A DNA stretch of 64,000 nucleotides from Pigmentiphaga humi. GTDB lineage: Bacteria; Pseudomonadota; Gammaproteobacteria; Burkholderiales; Burkholderiaceae_B. The DNA lies in the NCBI RefSeq assembly GCF_900606115.1, contig NZ_UWPJ01000039.1, positions 222,412 to 286,411 on the forward strand, in the 5' to 3' direction. The notes under the pieces were generated by a model, which saw only the letters and a program-made list of their open reading frames with translations, did no database searches and was not told the origin of the DNA. The translations under genes and the position numbers were made by a program. This document shows, one piece after another, positions 44,199-53,269 of this stretch. How positions within the stretch are numbered: the first letter of the stretch is position 1; each line of letters opens with the position of its first letter.

Positions 44199-46255
44199 CA
44201 GAACGAGATGCTGGTGCTCAGCCACAGGCGGCGTCCTTCGTCCACCATCCAGTTGCCGTCCAGGCCCGCCGTGCGCGCACGGTAGTCCACGGGAACGCGC
44301 TTGTCGGTGATGTTCAGCATGGAGAGGCGCACCGTCATGTTCTTGTTGACGACGTAGGAAGCGCCCAGGTCGTAGGTGGTCGCGCCCGGACGCCGCCGCG
44401 TGGTGGTCGAGCCATTGCGGAAGTTGGCCCAGTATTGCTCGCTCTGTACGTTCATGCCGGCGAACACCATCAGCTTCTCCATCGGCTGCCATTCGGTCTT
44501 CAGGTTCAGCACGTGGCGCGGTGTGCGGTCCAGCGGCTTGCCCTTGAGCGAGGTGCCGTCGAAGGCCAATTCGTCGTCCGACTTGCGCTCGGAGTCGGTG
44601 TAAGTGTAGTTGCCGACCAGCCTGAGGTTGCGGGCGAGCGGCCACGTCAGGCTGGTTTCGACGCCCTGCAGCGTGACTTCGCCGATATTGGCCCATTCAT
44701 AGACCGCGCCCGAACTGCCGCTGCAGCCGCTGACGCACTGGCTGAAGATCTTGTTCTTGAAGTCGTTGCGGAACAGGGTGAAGGCGGCGGCCAGGCCGCT
44801 GGGCGCGTCGTAGCGGATGCCCAGTTCGGTATTGGTGCTGGTTTCGGGCTTGAGGTCGGGGTTGCCCGCGATCGTGCCGCGCGGCGCGCCGGTGGCGCCG
44901 CCCGTGGCCTGGATGTAATCGGCCGAGATCTGGCGCAGCTCGGGAGCGCGGAAGGAGCGCGCCACGCCGCCGCGCAGGGTCAGCGTGTCGCTCAGCTTGT
45001 AGATCGCGTAGCCGCGCGGGCTCCAGTGCGCGCCGTAGCTGCTGTGGTGGTCCAGCCGCAGGCCGCCGGTCAGCGTGAGCTTGTCGGTCACGCTGAACTC
45101 GTCTTCGCCGAACAATGCCCAAGAGGTGCTCTTCAGCTCGCTGACGGTATTGAGTCCGCCGCTGGCGTCGGCCGCTTCCTTGTTCGTGCCCTCCAGGCGG
45201 CTTTGCATGAATTGCCCGCCCAGCGTGACCATCTGGCGCGAGAACGGCATGGCCAGCTTGCCGTCCAGGACGGTATTGGTCAGCTTGGTGTTGGGATAGG
45301 AGGTCGTGGCCACGCCGCTGGCGGTGTTGTCGGCCTTGCCGACTTCCTGGTACAGGCTGAGGTTGGACGTGCCGAAATCCCAGCGCCCGGTATGCGACAG
45401 CGCGACGTGCGTGCGCTCGGTTTCCAGGTCCAGCGGCGCGCCGCCCGCGGCGACGGTCTTGCCGGCGGTGCCGGAACGCTTGAACGATTGCTGGCCGGCC
45501 TCGAACTCGATGTCCTGGTTGGCGGTGGGCTTCAGGCTCAGCTTGGCGGTCAGGCTCTGGTCGCGCGTGCGGTAGGCGCCGTCCACCACCTGGGCTTCGC
45601 TGCGGTCCGACGATTTGCCATAGATCTGCAGGCCCAGCATTTCGTCCTTGATCGGGCCGGCCAGGTAGAAGCCGGCGCCGCGGCTGTTGCCCAGGTCGGA
45701 ATGCTGCTGCAGCGTGGCGTCCAGGTCGAGCGAACCGTGCCACGCGTCGGGCACTTTGCGCGTGATGATGTTGATTACGCCGCCGATGGCGTCCGAGCCA
45801 TATAGCGAGGACATCGGGCCGCGCACGACTTCGATGCGTTCGATCGCCGACAGCGGCGGGATCTGGCTGGCCTGGACCATGCCCAGTTCTTCGCGGTTGA
45901 GCATCTCGCGGGTGCCCTGGCGCTTGCCGTCCACCAGGATCAGCGTGTACTTGCCCGGCATGCCGCGTATGGAAATGTCCTGCTTGTTGGCGCTGGCGCC
46001 GACGACGCTCACGCCCTCGAGGTAGCGCACGGCATCCTGCACGCTGTTGAAGGGCTGCTTGGCCAGTTCTTCGCGCGTGATGATGCTGATGCTGGCCGGC
46101 GCTTCCTTGATGTCCTGCTCGTAGCCGCCGGCGGTGACCACGACGGGGGCCAGGCGCTGGGCTTCGGGCGTGGCGGCCTGGGCATGCAGGGCGGGCGCGG
46201 CGAGGGCAGCGCACAGGGCGAGCACCGCTTGGCAGACGGGAGTGGGCCGGAACAT
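44198..46255 (-). CDS. TonB-dependent siderophore receptor
   Basis: Outer-membrane ferric-siderophore receptor of about 685 residues. Signal peptide, then the TonB-box region 'RLAPVVVTAGG', the plug domain ('APASISIITREELAKQPF', 'QDISIRGMPGKYTLILVDG', 'IERIEVVRGPMSSLYGSDAI') and a 22-strand-type barrel ending in aromatic Phe. The style is CirA/FepA-like, for catecholates or their breakdown products. I prefer the ATG at 46255 (MFRPTPVCQA) because upstream ATGs at 46273 and 46291 fall in or near a Fur-box-like element and lack ribosome sites. It is divergent from an AraC regulator. Confidence 0.92.
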   Translation of the reverse strand: MFRPTPVCQAVLALCAALAAPALHAQAATPEAQRLAPVVVTAGGYEQDIKEAPASISIITREELAKQPFNSVQDAVRYLEGVSVVGASANKQDISIRGMPGKYTLILVDGKRQGTREMLNREELGMVQASQIPPLSAIERIEVVRGPMSSLYGSDAIGGVINIITRKVPDAWHGSLDLDATLQQHSDLGNSRGAGFYLAGPIKDEMLGLQIYGKSSDRSEAQVVDGAYRTRDQSLTAKLSLKPTANQDIEFEAGQQSFKRSGTAGKTVAAGGAPLDLETERTHVALSHTGRWDFGTSNLSLYQEVGKADNTASGVATTSYPNTKLTNTVLDGKLAMPFSRQMVTLGGQFMQSRLEGTNKEAADASGGLNTVSELKSTSWALFGEDEFSVTDKLTLTGGLRLDHHSSYGAHWSPRGYAIYKLSDTLTLRGGVARSFRAPELRQISADYIQATGGATGAPRGTIAGNPDLKPETSTNTELGIRYDAPSGLAAAFTLFRNDFKNKIFSQCVSGCSGSSGAVYEWANIGEVTLQGVETSLTWPLARNLRLVGNYTYTDSERKSDDELAFDGTSLKGKPLDRTPRHVLNLKTEWQPMEKLMVFAGMNVQSEQYWANFRNGSTTTRRRPGATTYDLGASYVVNKNMTVRLSMLNITDKRVPVDYRARTAGLDGNWMVDEGRRLWLSTSISF

Positions 46256-46273
46256 GTTGGCGATTTCGGGCAT

Positions 46274-46292
46274 AATAAGGATGGTTCTCATT
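46274..46292 (-). promoter_or_regulatory. Candidate Fur box before the receptor
   Basis: AATAAGGATGGTTCTCATT matches the 19-base Fur consensus at about 11 positions and sits in an AT-rich patch 19-37 bases upstream of the chosen receptor start. Iron repression is expected for such a receptor. Confidence 0.5.
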
Positions 46293-46395
46293 TACATTAT
46301 GACTGAGCAAAGTGTTACATGCAGCCCCTAGCCGGGGTTTTGCAAACAACACGTTTTTGTTTGCCGTACGTACTTTTTCATTTCGGGGGCCGACC

Positions 46396-47394
46396 GTGCC
46401 TCGACAGGCCATTTCTTCCGACCGGCTCTCTTCGTTTTCCAGCCTCGTCGGCTCCAACCATCGCATGGACGTCCTGCCCAGGACGGCAAACCAAGCCGTG
46501 CTCGAAGGCCATTTTCAGGTCTCCGAGCTGCGGCCGGGCATGATCCTGCGCTGCGCCGACACGCGCGACCTGTGCAGCAACACCACGCGAGCCGAGCTCA
46601 AGCCGGCGCTCAAGCTGGTCGTGCTGCTGGGCGGCAGCACCGATGTGTCGTTCGGCCGGCGCCGCTTGGCCTGGCAGGGGGCCAGCCCGGCGCGCGCAGG
46701 AGAGGCCGCGGTCGTGGCGCTGGCCGAACCCGAGCAATTCATTCGCCGCGCGACGGCGGGCAATGCCGAGCGCTCGCTCACGCTGACCTTGACGCAGGAA
46801 TGGTTCGAGAGCGGCGCGCTGGCGCAGGACGGCGCCTGGCCGCGCCTGCAGTCGTTCATCCGCACCCACCTGGCCGCGGCCTGCTGGCGGCCCTCGCGGC
46901 GCATGATGGCGCTGGCCGAAGAGGTCTCGCGGCCGGCGATGTTCGTTCCGGGGCTGCTTGCCCTGCACCAGGAAAGCCGCTGCATCGCGCTCGCGAGCGA
47001 GGCATTGGCGACGGTGCTGGGAGGGATGCAGGAGCAAGAGCAGGAGCGTATGCCGGCGGTGCCGGTCAATGCGCGCATCGCCGCGCGGCTGCGCCAGTTG
47101 CGCGAACTGCTCGATTGCGGCGAGGGCGATGCGCTCGGCCTGAGCGCGCTGGCGCGCGCGGTCGGCATCAACGTCAACGCGATGCAGCGGGGCTTCCGGG
47201 AACTGACCGGCGTGTCCGTTGCCGAATACGCACGCCGTGTCCGGCTCGAGCGCGCCCGCCGGGCGCTGCTGCAGGACGGGGCCAGCATCGCCTTGGCGGC
47301 GACGCTGGCCGGCTATTCGAGCACGGCCAATTTTTCCACCGCCTTCCGGCGGCATTTCGGCGTGACGCCGGGCCAGGCCCGCGACACGCTGTAA
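46396..47394 (+). CDS. AraC-family regulator of siderophore uptake
   Basis: About 332 residues. The C-terminal AraC domain has two helix-turn-helix motifs: 'LGLSALARAVGINVNAMQRG' and 'ASIALAATLAGYSSTANFST', ending 'FRRHFGVTPGQ'. The N-terminal domain likely binds the ferric siderophore, as in AlcR, BfeR or PchR. GTG at 46396 is preferred since GGGGG lies seven bases upstream; a GTG at 46312 and an ATG at 46465 are alternatives. It is divergent from the receptor gene and probably activates it when the siderophore is present. Confidence 0.88.
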   Translation: MPRQAISSDRLSSFSSLVGSNHRMDVLPRTANQAVLEGHFQVSELRPGMILRCADTRDLCSNTTRAELKPALKLVVLLGGSTDVSFGRRRLAWQGASPARAGEAAVVALAEPEQFIRRATAGNAERSLTLTLTQEWFESGALAQDGAWPRLQSFIRTHLAAACWRPSRRMMALAEEVSRPAMFVPGLLALHQESRCIALASEALATVLGGMQEQEQERMPAVPVNARIAARLRQLRELLDCGEGDALGLSALARAVGINVNAMQRGFRELTGVSVAEYARRVRLERARRALLQDGASIALAATLAGYSSTANFSTAFRRHFGVTPGQARDTL

Positions 47395-47438
47395 CGCTGG
47401 TCTGAGCCGGCAGGATCGCTTCTACGAGAGATTCCAAG

Positions 47439-48374
47439 ATGGATGTTCGTCGTTTCTTCGCGGCTCGCCGTTGGCTGGCGTCCGCCGTTGCTTTTATCCT
47501 GGCCTGCTGCGCGCTGGGCGCCGCGCAGGCGCAGCAGGCGCGCACGCTGGATACTGCGTTCGGTGCCGTAACGGTCAAGGGTAGGCCCGAGCGCATCGTG
47601 GCCTTGAGCGAGAACGGCCTGGACACCGCGCTGGCCGCGGGAACCCGGCCGCTGGGCACGCTCGCCACCCGGGGCGGCGAGGGCGTGTCCGCCTACCTGG
47701 CCCATCGCGCGGGCGACATCGCCATCGTCGGCACGGCGCGCGAGACCAATCTCGAAGCCGTGCTCAAGCTGCGCCCCGACGTGATCCTGGCGCCGTCGGG
47801 CACGACGCAGAACGTCTACGCGAAACTGAGCGCGCTGGCGCCGACCATCGTGCCCAAGGGCGATGCACTGCGGCCCTGGCGCGATAGCGTGCTGCTGTAT
47901 GCCGATGCGCTGGGGCGGCGCGCCGAGATCGATGCGGCACTCAAGGAAGTGGATGCGCGCACCGCGGCGATCGAGGCCAGGTTGCCCGCTGGCGAGCGCG
48001 TGTCGGTGGTGCGCTGGAACCCGCAAGGCCCGGTGGTGATGTCCAGCCGCCTGTTCGCCGGCCAGTTGCTGGGCCAGGCGGGCCTGGCCGCCACGCCGCT
48101 GGCCGACAGCCTGACCGCCAAGCCGCACAGCGATACCCTGAGCATGGAGAACCTGGTCCGCATCGACGCGGACTGGCTGCTCGTGGCCACGCTCAACGCC
48201 CAGGGCGGGCGGACGCTGGAGCAGGCCCGTTCCCAGCCCGCCTTCCGCCGCCTGCAGGCCGTGCAGGCCGGCCATGTGGCCGCCGTCGACGGCCAGGTCT
48301 GGACCAGCGGGTCGGGCGTGCTCGCGGCGCACATCGTGCTGGACGACATCGAAAGAACGCTGCTCGGCCGATGA
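47439..48374 (+). CDS. Siderophore ABC transporter periplasmic binding protein
   Basis: FhuD/FecB-like binding protein of 311 residues. Signal peptide 'LASAVAFILACCALGAAQAQ', then 'VKGRPERIVALSENGLDTAL', 'LEAVLKLRPDVILAPSGTTQ' and a C-terminal lobe with 'HVAAVDGQVWTSGSGVLAA'. Delivers the ferric siderophore to the inner-membrane permeases. Its stop overlaps the next permease by four bases (ATGA). It lies 44 bases after the AraC gene. Confidence 0.92.
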   Translation: MDVRRFFAARRWLASAVAFILACCALGAAQAQQARTLDTAFGAVTVKGRPERIVALSENGLDTALAAGTRPLGTLATRGGEGVSAYLAHRAGDIAIVGTARETNLEAVLKLRPDVILAPSGTTQNVYAKLSALAPTIVPKGDALRPWRDSVLLYADALGRRAEIDAALKEVDARTAAIEARLPAGERVSVVRWNPQGPVVMSSRLFAGQLLGQAGLAATPLADSLTAKPHSDTLSMENLVRIDADWLLVATLNAQGGRTLEQARSQPAFRRLQAVQAGHVAAVDGQVWTSGSGVLAAHIVLDDIERTLLGR

Positions 48375-49378
48375 GCCGGACGAGCCGCCGCGGCAGCCCG
48401 CTGCCTGCCGTCCTGTCCGCGCTGGCGGGCCTGTTCGCGCTGCTGTGTCTGGCCAGCCTCGCCCTGGGCGCGGGCGAGGTGAGTCCGGTGCAGGCCTTGT
48501 CGGTGCTGGCCGGTGGCGGGGGCGACGAGGCCCGCTTCGTCGTGGAAGTCCTGCGGCTGCCGCGCACCGCGCTGGGCGTGCTGGTGGGATTGGCCCTGGG
48601 CATCTCGGGCGTGGTGCTGCAAGTAGCCACGCGCAATCCGCTGGTCGAGCCGGGGTTGATGGGCGTCAACGCGGGTGCGGCGTTCGCGGTCGTGCTGACG
48701 CTGTACCTGGGCGGCGCCGCCGGCATAGTGCCGTGGATCGCCGTGCTGGGCGCGTTCGCCGGCTGCATGCTGGTGCTGGTGACGACCCGGCTGGGACAGG
48801 TCGCCGACGACCCGGTCCGGCTGGTGCTGGCGGGCGTGGTGTTCTCCGGCATCATCAACTCGGCCAGCACGCTCATCCTGCTGGCCGATCAGCGCAGCGC
48901 CGACGAGATCCGCTTCTGGATTGTCGGCGCATTGGGCGGCCGGCCCATCGAAACCTTGTACTGGGCCGTGCCCGGCATCGCCGCCGGCGTGCTGGCGTTG
49001 CTGCCTTGCGTGCGGGCATTGTCGGCGCTGATGCTGGGCGAGGGCGTCGCGCGCGGATTGGGGCATCGGCCCGAGCGCATCCAGGCGGCCGCGCTGGCCG
49101 CGGTGTCGGTGCTGGTCGGAGTGGCAACCGCGGCGGCGGGGCCGCTGGTGTTCGTCGGGCTGGTCGTGCCCTTCGTCGCCCGGCGGCTGGTCGGCCCCAG
49201 CCTGCCGCGCTGCCTCGCGGTCGCCGCCGTGGCCGGACCCTGTCTGGTGCTGGCCGCCGACATCTTCTCCCGGCTGCTGATCAAGCCCTACGAATTGCCG
49301 GTGGGCGTGGTCATCGCCTTTATCGGCGCGCCGGTGCTGGTGGCCATCGTGCGCACCGAGCGCCTGCCGAGGTTTTGA
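48371..49378 (+). CDS. FecCD-family iron-siderophore permease
   Basis: Inner-membrane permease of 335 residues with about ten helices. FecCD signatures include 'VLRLPRTALGVLVGLALGIS', 'GVVLQVATRNPLVEPGLMGV', 'GRPIETLYW' and 'AAGPLVFVGLVVPFVARRLV'. Coupled to the binding protein by ATGA and followed three bases later by a second permease, consistent with a heterodimeric permease pair. Confidence 0.94.
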   Translation: MSRTSRRGSPLPAVLSALAGLFALLCLASLALGAGEVSPVQALSVLAGGGGDEARFVVEVLRLPRTALGVLVGLALGISGVVLQVATRNPLVEPGLMGVNAGAAFAVVLTLYLGGAAGIVPWIAVLGAFAGCMLVLVTTRLGQVADDPVRLVLAGVVFSGIINSASTLILLADQRSADEIRFWIVGALGGRPIETLYWAVPGIAAGVLALLPCVRALSALMLGEGVARGLGHRPERIQAAALAAVSVLVGVATAAAGPLVFVGLVVPFVARRLVGPSLPRCLAVAAVAGPCLVLAADIFSRLLIKPYELPVGVVIAFIGAPVLVAIVRTERLPRF

Positions 49379-49381
49379 CCG

Positions 49382-50449
49382 ATGGGCGGCGTGCAAACCA
49401 GTCGTGGCGCGCTCGCACCGCCGGGATATGCGCTCCTGTCGTGGCAAGGCTGGCGCGTGCTGCTCCACCGGCGGGCCTGGGCGGCCGGCGCGGCGCTGCT
49501 GATATTGCTCCTGGCCGCCGGCAGCGCGATCCTGGCGGCGGGCAGCGAAGGCTTGACGCCGTGGTCGGCGTTGCGCGCGGCCTGGGGGCAGGGCGATCCC
49601 ATGCACGTGTTCCTGGTGCAGGCGCTCAGGCTGCCCCGCATCGCCGCGGCGCTGCTGTCGGGGTTCGCCTTCGGCGTGGCCGGGTGCCTGCTGCAGACGC
49701 TGACCGGCAATCGGCTCGCCACGCCCGGCGTCATCGGCCTCGACAATGGCGCGACGGCGTTCGCGGTCGCTTCCATCGTGGCGGTGCCGGCCAGTCTCGC
49801 GCCGCCCGCGATGGCGCTGATGGGCGCGGCGACGGCGGCCGCGCTGGCCTTCGGCCTGGGCGGCGGCAGCGGCACGCGCGGCTATCGCTTCGTCGTGGTC
49901 GGCATAGGCGTGGGCGCCGTCTTCGCCGCGCTCACCAACCTGATGCTGGCCCGTACCGGCATAGACGCCGCCAATCAGGCCTACCCGTGGACCGTCGGCA
50001 GCCTCAACGCCCGGCCGGCTTCGGCCGTGTGGATTCTCGCGGCCGGGCTGGCCCTGGCTTTTCCATGGGCCAAGTACCTGGCGCGCCGGCTCGACCCCAT
50101 GCGGTTTTCCGAAGCCGTGGCCAAAGGGCTGGGCGTGCCGGTGGCGCGCACGCGCGCGGCCACCCTGGCGGCCGCAGTGCTGCTCAGCGCGCTGTCGGTC
50201 AGCGTGGCGGGGCCGGTCGGCCTGGTGGCGCTGGCGGCGCCCGAGGCCGCCCGTTATCTGTGCGGCAGGCGCGGCGTGCCCATCGCCACGTCGGGGCTCG
50301 CGGGCGCCATGCTCATGCTCGGGGCGGATTGGGCGGGCCGCACCTGGTTCGCGCCTATCGAGATCCCGGTAGGCGTCGTGACGGCCGTGGTGGGCGGACC
50401 TTACCTGTTATGGATACTCTTGCGCCGGCCGGCGAGGCATTCGCTATGA
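49382..50449 (+). CDS. FecCD-family iron-siderophore permease
   Basis: Second permease subunit of 355 residues. It has 'ALRLPRIAAALLSGFAFGVA', 'LLQTLTGNRLATPGVIGLDN' and 'VSVAGPVGLVALAAPEAARY'. It pairs with the upstream permease. Its stop overlaps the ATPase start (ATGA), so the import machinery is tightly coupled. Confidence 0.94.
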   Translation: MGGVQTSRGALAPPGYALLSWQGWRVLLHRRAWAAGAALLILLLAAGSAILAAGSEGLTPWSALRAAWGQGDPMHVFLVQALRLPRIAAALLSGFAFGVAGCLLQTLTGNRLATPGVIGLDNGATAFAVASIVAVPASLAPPAMALMGAATAAALAFGLGGGSGTRGYRFVVVGIGVGAVFAALTNLMLARTGIDAANQAYPWTVGSLNARPASAVWILAAGLALAFPWAKYLARRLDPMRFSEAVAKGLGVPVARTRAATLAAAVLLSALSVSVAGPVGLVALAAPEAARYLCGRRGVPIATSGLAGAMLMLGADWAGRTWFAPIEIPVGVVTAVVGGPYLLWILLRRPARHSL

Positions 50450-51276
50450 ACCATCGATCCGTACGCGCCGAGGCGCTCGCCGCGCAGGAACATGCCGGCG
50501 CGCAACTGGAAGCGCGCGACCTGAGCCTCGCCTATGGAGACACCACGGTCGTCGCCGGGCTTTCCCTGCGCATTCCGCCCGCTTGCGTGACCGCGATCGT
50601 CGGCGCCAACGGTTGCGGCAAGTCGACGCTGCTGGCGGGGCTGGCGCGCCTGCACAAGCCGGCCGGCGGCGCGGTGCTGCTCGACGGACGGGACATCGGC
50701 CGCCTGCCCACGCGCGAGGTGGCGCGCCGCCTGGCGCTGCTGCCGCAGGACGCCACGGCGCCCGACGGGTTGACCGTGGCCGAACTCATCCGGTTCGGCC
50801 GCCAGCCGCACCAGGGCATTCTGCGCCAATGGTCGGAAGAAGACCGGAACGTGGTCGCCGCCGCGCTCGCCGCCGCGGATCTCGAGGAATTGGCCGATCG
50901 CCCGCTGGATTCCATGTCCGGCGGCCAGCGGCAGCGTGCCTGGATCGCGATGGCCGTTGCCCAGGCCACGCCGCTGCTGCTGCTCGACGAGCCCACCTCG
51001 GCGCTCGACCTGGGGCACCAGATCGAAGTGTTCGAACTGATCCGGGAACTGGCCGCCGCGGGCAAGACCGTCGTCATGGTGGTCCATGACCTCAACAGCG
51101 CCTGCCGCTACGCGGACCATCTCGTCGCCATGCAGGACGGCCGTATCGTGGCCGAAGGCGCGCCGGCGCAGGTCGTTACGCCGGAACTGGTGCGGTCTCT
51201 GTACGGCGTGAAATGCGTGCTGCTGCGCGATCCGGCCAGCGGCACGCCCATCGTCGCCGGCGTCGAACGGGCCTGA
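50446..51276 (+). CDS. Siderophore ABC transporter ATPase
   Basis: ATP-binding subunit of 276 residues: Walker A 'VGANGCGKSTLLAGL', signature 'MSGGQRQRAWIAMAVAQ', Walker B 'LLLLDEPTSALDLGHQ' and the switch His in 'VVHDLNSACRYADH'. FepC/FhuC type. The ATG at 50446 overlaps the permease stop; an in-frame ATG at 50410 inside the permease gene is less likely. It is the last gene of the iron operon and is convergent with the LigI-like gene. Confidence 0.95.
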   Translation: MNHRSVRAEALAAQEHAGAQLEARDLSLAYGDTTVVAGLSLRIPPACVTAIVGANGCGKSTLLAGLARLHKPAGGAVLLDGRDIGRLPTREVARRLALLPQDATAPDGLTVAELIRFGRQPHQGILRQWSEEDRNVVAAALAAADLEELADRPLDSMSGGQRQRAWIAMAVAQATPLLLLDEPTSALDLGHQIEVFELIRELAAAGKTVVMVVHDLNSACRYADHLVAMQDGRIVAEGAPAQVVTPELVRSLYGVKCVLLRDPASGTPIVAGVERA

Positions 51277-51296
51277 GCGCCAGGCCGATTGCCGAT

Positions 51297-52157
51297 TCAG
51301 CGCCAATAAAGACGATCGGGGTTGTCCGCCAGCACGGCTTGCCGCAGCGCCTCGGTGGGCAGCCAGCGCGCCAGGTCCGCCAGCAATCGCTTCGGGCCGA
51401 TCTTCCGGTACGGGCTGACTTCATGGGCCGCTTTGCCCGGGGCTCGGGCGGTATGGGGCCAGTCGCTGCCCCAGAGCAGGGCCGATGGCGCCTGCTCGCC
51501 CAGCATGCGGGCCCATTGCGCGGCGTCCGGCTGGCTGGCCAGCCGGTAGGGCGCCGAGAGCTTGAGGTGGACGCGTCCCGACCGCAGAAGATCGGCCAGC
51601 ACGGCGCCTGCCGCCGGCGACCAGGGCGCCATGGCGAAGTGGTCCAGGACGACCGGGCAGGGCAGGCCGGCGAGCACGGGCGCCAATGCCTCGATCACGC
51701 CGTAGGCGGCGTAGAGCTGCACATGCCAGCCGAGATCGGCGACCTGCGCGCTGATCGCCGCCAGCGCGCGCTCGGCGTCGCGGACATCCTGCAGGCCGCC
51801 GCTTTCCAGGTTGACGCGCACGCCCCGCACGCCGCCGTCGTGCAGCGTCCGCAGGCTCGCGGGCGTGAAGCCGGAATCGATCACGGCGACGCCCCGCGCG
51901 CGTCCGTCCAGTTCGCGCAAGGCATCGAGCAGGCAGGTGTTGTCGGTGCCGTAGACGCTGGGCTGCACGACGACCACGCGCGCCATGCCGGTCTGCTCGA
52001 GGTGACGGCGCAACCGGGCGGCCGACGCCGGCCCCGGGGTGTAGTGGCGGTCCGGCGCCATGGGGTAGGCCTCGGCCGCGCCGATGACGTGCGTGTGGCA
52101 ATCGCAGGCCCGCGGCGGCATGGCCTGCCGGATGGCGGCTACCGCCTCGTGCGCCAT
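51297..52157 (-). CDS. Amidohydrolase, 2-pyrone-4,6-dicarboxylate lactonase-like
   Basis: TIM-barrel hydrolase of 286 residues. 'ACDCHTHVIGA' carries the HxH pair, with 'YTPGPAS', 'VVVQPSVYGTDN', 'GVRGVRVNLES', 'VVLDHFAM' and the metal/catalytic Asp in 'WGSDWPHT'. These match the LigI-type lactonases that open 2-pyrone-4,6-dicarboxylate, but related members act on other lactones. It lies three bases after the dehydrogenase gene and shares its operon, so the substrate is probably a carboxylated lactone in that pathway (inference). Confidence 0.86.
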   Translation of the reverse strand: MAHEAVAAIRQAMPPRACDCHTHVIGAAEAYPMAPDRHYTPGPASAARLRRHLEQTGMARVVVVQPSVYGTDNTCLLDALRELDGRARGVAVIDSGFTPASLRTLHDGGVRGVRVNLESGGLQDVRDAERALAAISAQVADLGWHVQLYAAYGVIEALAPVLAGLPCPVVLDHFAMAPWSPAAGAVLADLLRSGRVHLKLSAPYRLASQPDAAQWARMLGEQAPSALLWGSDWPHTARAPGKAAHEVSPYRKIGPKRLLADLARWLPTEALRQAVLADNPDRLYWR

Positions 52158-52160
52158 GGC

Positions 52161-53222
52161 TCAGGCGTCCAACAGGCGCCGGGCGAAGGCCTGGCCGGTG
52201 GCGGCGGTGCCGAGGTTGCCGCCCACGTCGCGCGTGGATTCGCCGGCCTCGACCACCGCGGCGGCGGTGTGGAGGATGGCCTCGGCGGCGGCGATGCAGG
52301 CCGCCTGGCCGGTGCGGCGGCCGTGCCATTCCAGCAACTGCCCGGCCGACAGGATCAGCGAGAACGGGTTGGCGATGTCCTGGCCGGCGATGTCGGGCGC
52401 AGACCCGTGCGCCGCCTGGCCCATCGCGTGGCGCGCGCCCATGTTGAGCGAGCCGCCCAGCCCCAGGCTGCCCGACAGCTCGGCGGTCAGGTCGGAGAGG
52501 ATGTCGCCGAACATATTGGTCGTGACGATGACGTCGAAGCGCTGCGGCGCGCGCACCACGTGCGCCATCATCGCATCGACGATGAAGTCGTCCACGGCGA
52601 CGTCGGGGAAGTCCAGCGCGGCCTTGCGGCATTCATCGATGAACATGCCGTCGCCGATCTTGAGCACGTTGGCCTTGTGCACGATGCTGACGCGCTTGCG
52701 GCGGTTGCGCGCCAGCTCGAAGGCGGCGCGGGCGATGCGCCGGCAGCACATGCGCGTGATGCGGCGCAGGGAGACCACCACGTCTTCGGTGATGAGCATT
52801 TCGCTGCCGCCGGAAGCCACGTTGCGGTCGGCGTAGAACCCTTCGGTGTTCTCGCGCACGACCACGAGGTCGAAGGCGTCGACCTTGTGCGGCACGCCGT
52901 TCCAGGTGCGCGCCGGGCGGATGTTGGCGTACAGGTCCAGCTCCTTGCGGAAGAACATGGAGGGGTTGATCTCGCCTTTGCTTTCGTCCTTGAAGTCGAA
53001 GGTCGCCATCGGCCCGAGCATCAGGCCGTCGGCGGCGCGGACCTTGTCGAGCAAGGCCGGCGTGACGGTGGCGCCATGCCGCAGCAGGCTGTCGTGGCCG
53101 GCGACGTCTTGCTCCAGTTCCAGGTCGAAACCGAAGCGCTGGGAGGCCGCGCGCAGGACCTCGACGGTGGCGGCCATGGTTTCGGGGCCGATGCCGTCGC
53201 CGGGAAGTACGATGATTTTCAT
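52161..53222 (-). CDS. Isocitrate/isopropylmalate-type dehydrogenase
   Basis: Beta-decarboxylating dehydrogenase of 353 residues. 'LPGDGIGPETMA', the substrate region 'DLYANIRPAR', 'VVVRENTEGFYADR', 'VHKANVLKIGDGMF' and 'DAMMAHVV...TTNMFGDIL' with 'HGSAPDIAGQDIANP' are the family hallmarks. The family also includes tartrate and other 2-hydroxyacid dehydrogenases. Its place between a Bug receptor and a LigI-like hydrolase, away from leucine genes, suggests a catabolic role rather than LeuB or Icd. Confidence 0.9.
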   Translation of the reverse strand: MKIIVLPGDGIGPETMAATVEVLRAASQRFGFDLELEQDVAGHDSLLRHGATVTPALLDKVRAADGLMLGPMATFDFKDESKGEINPSMFFRKELDLYANIRPARTWNGVPHKVDAFDLVVVRENTEGFYADRNVASGGSEMLITEDVVVSLRRITRMCCRRIARAAFELARNRRKRVSIVHKANVLKIGDGMFIDECRKAALDFPDVAVDDFIVDAMMAHVVRAPQRFDVIVTTNMFGDILSDLTAELSGSLGLGGSLNMGARHAMGQAAHGSAPDIAGQDIANPFSLILSAGQLLEWHGRRTGQAACIAAAEAILHTAAAVVEAGESTRDVGGNLGTAATGQAFARRLLDA

Positions 53223-53269
53223 GATGGTGTTCGGTAGGGAATGAGGAAAAAGGCCAAGGGCTGTGGGCG

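Noticed and set aside
46289..46291. Upstream ATG as start of the TonB receptor
   Set aside because: It lies within a Fur-box-like element and adds 12 polar residues before an otherwise typical signal peptide; 46255 is a better start, though not proven.
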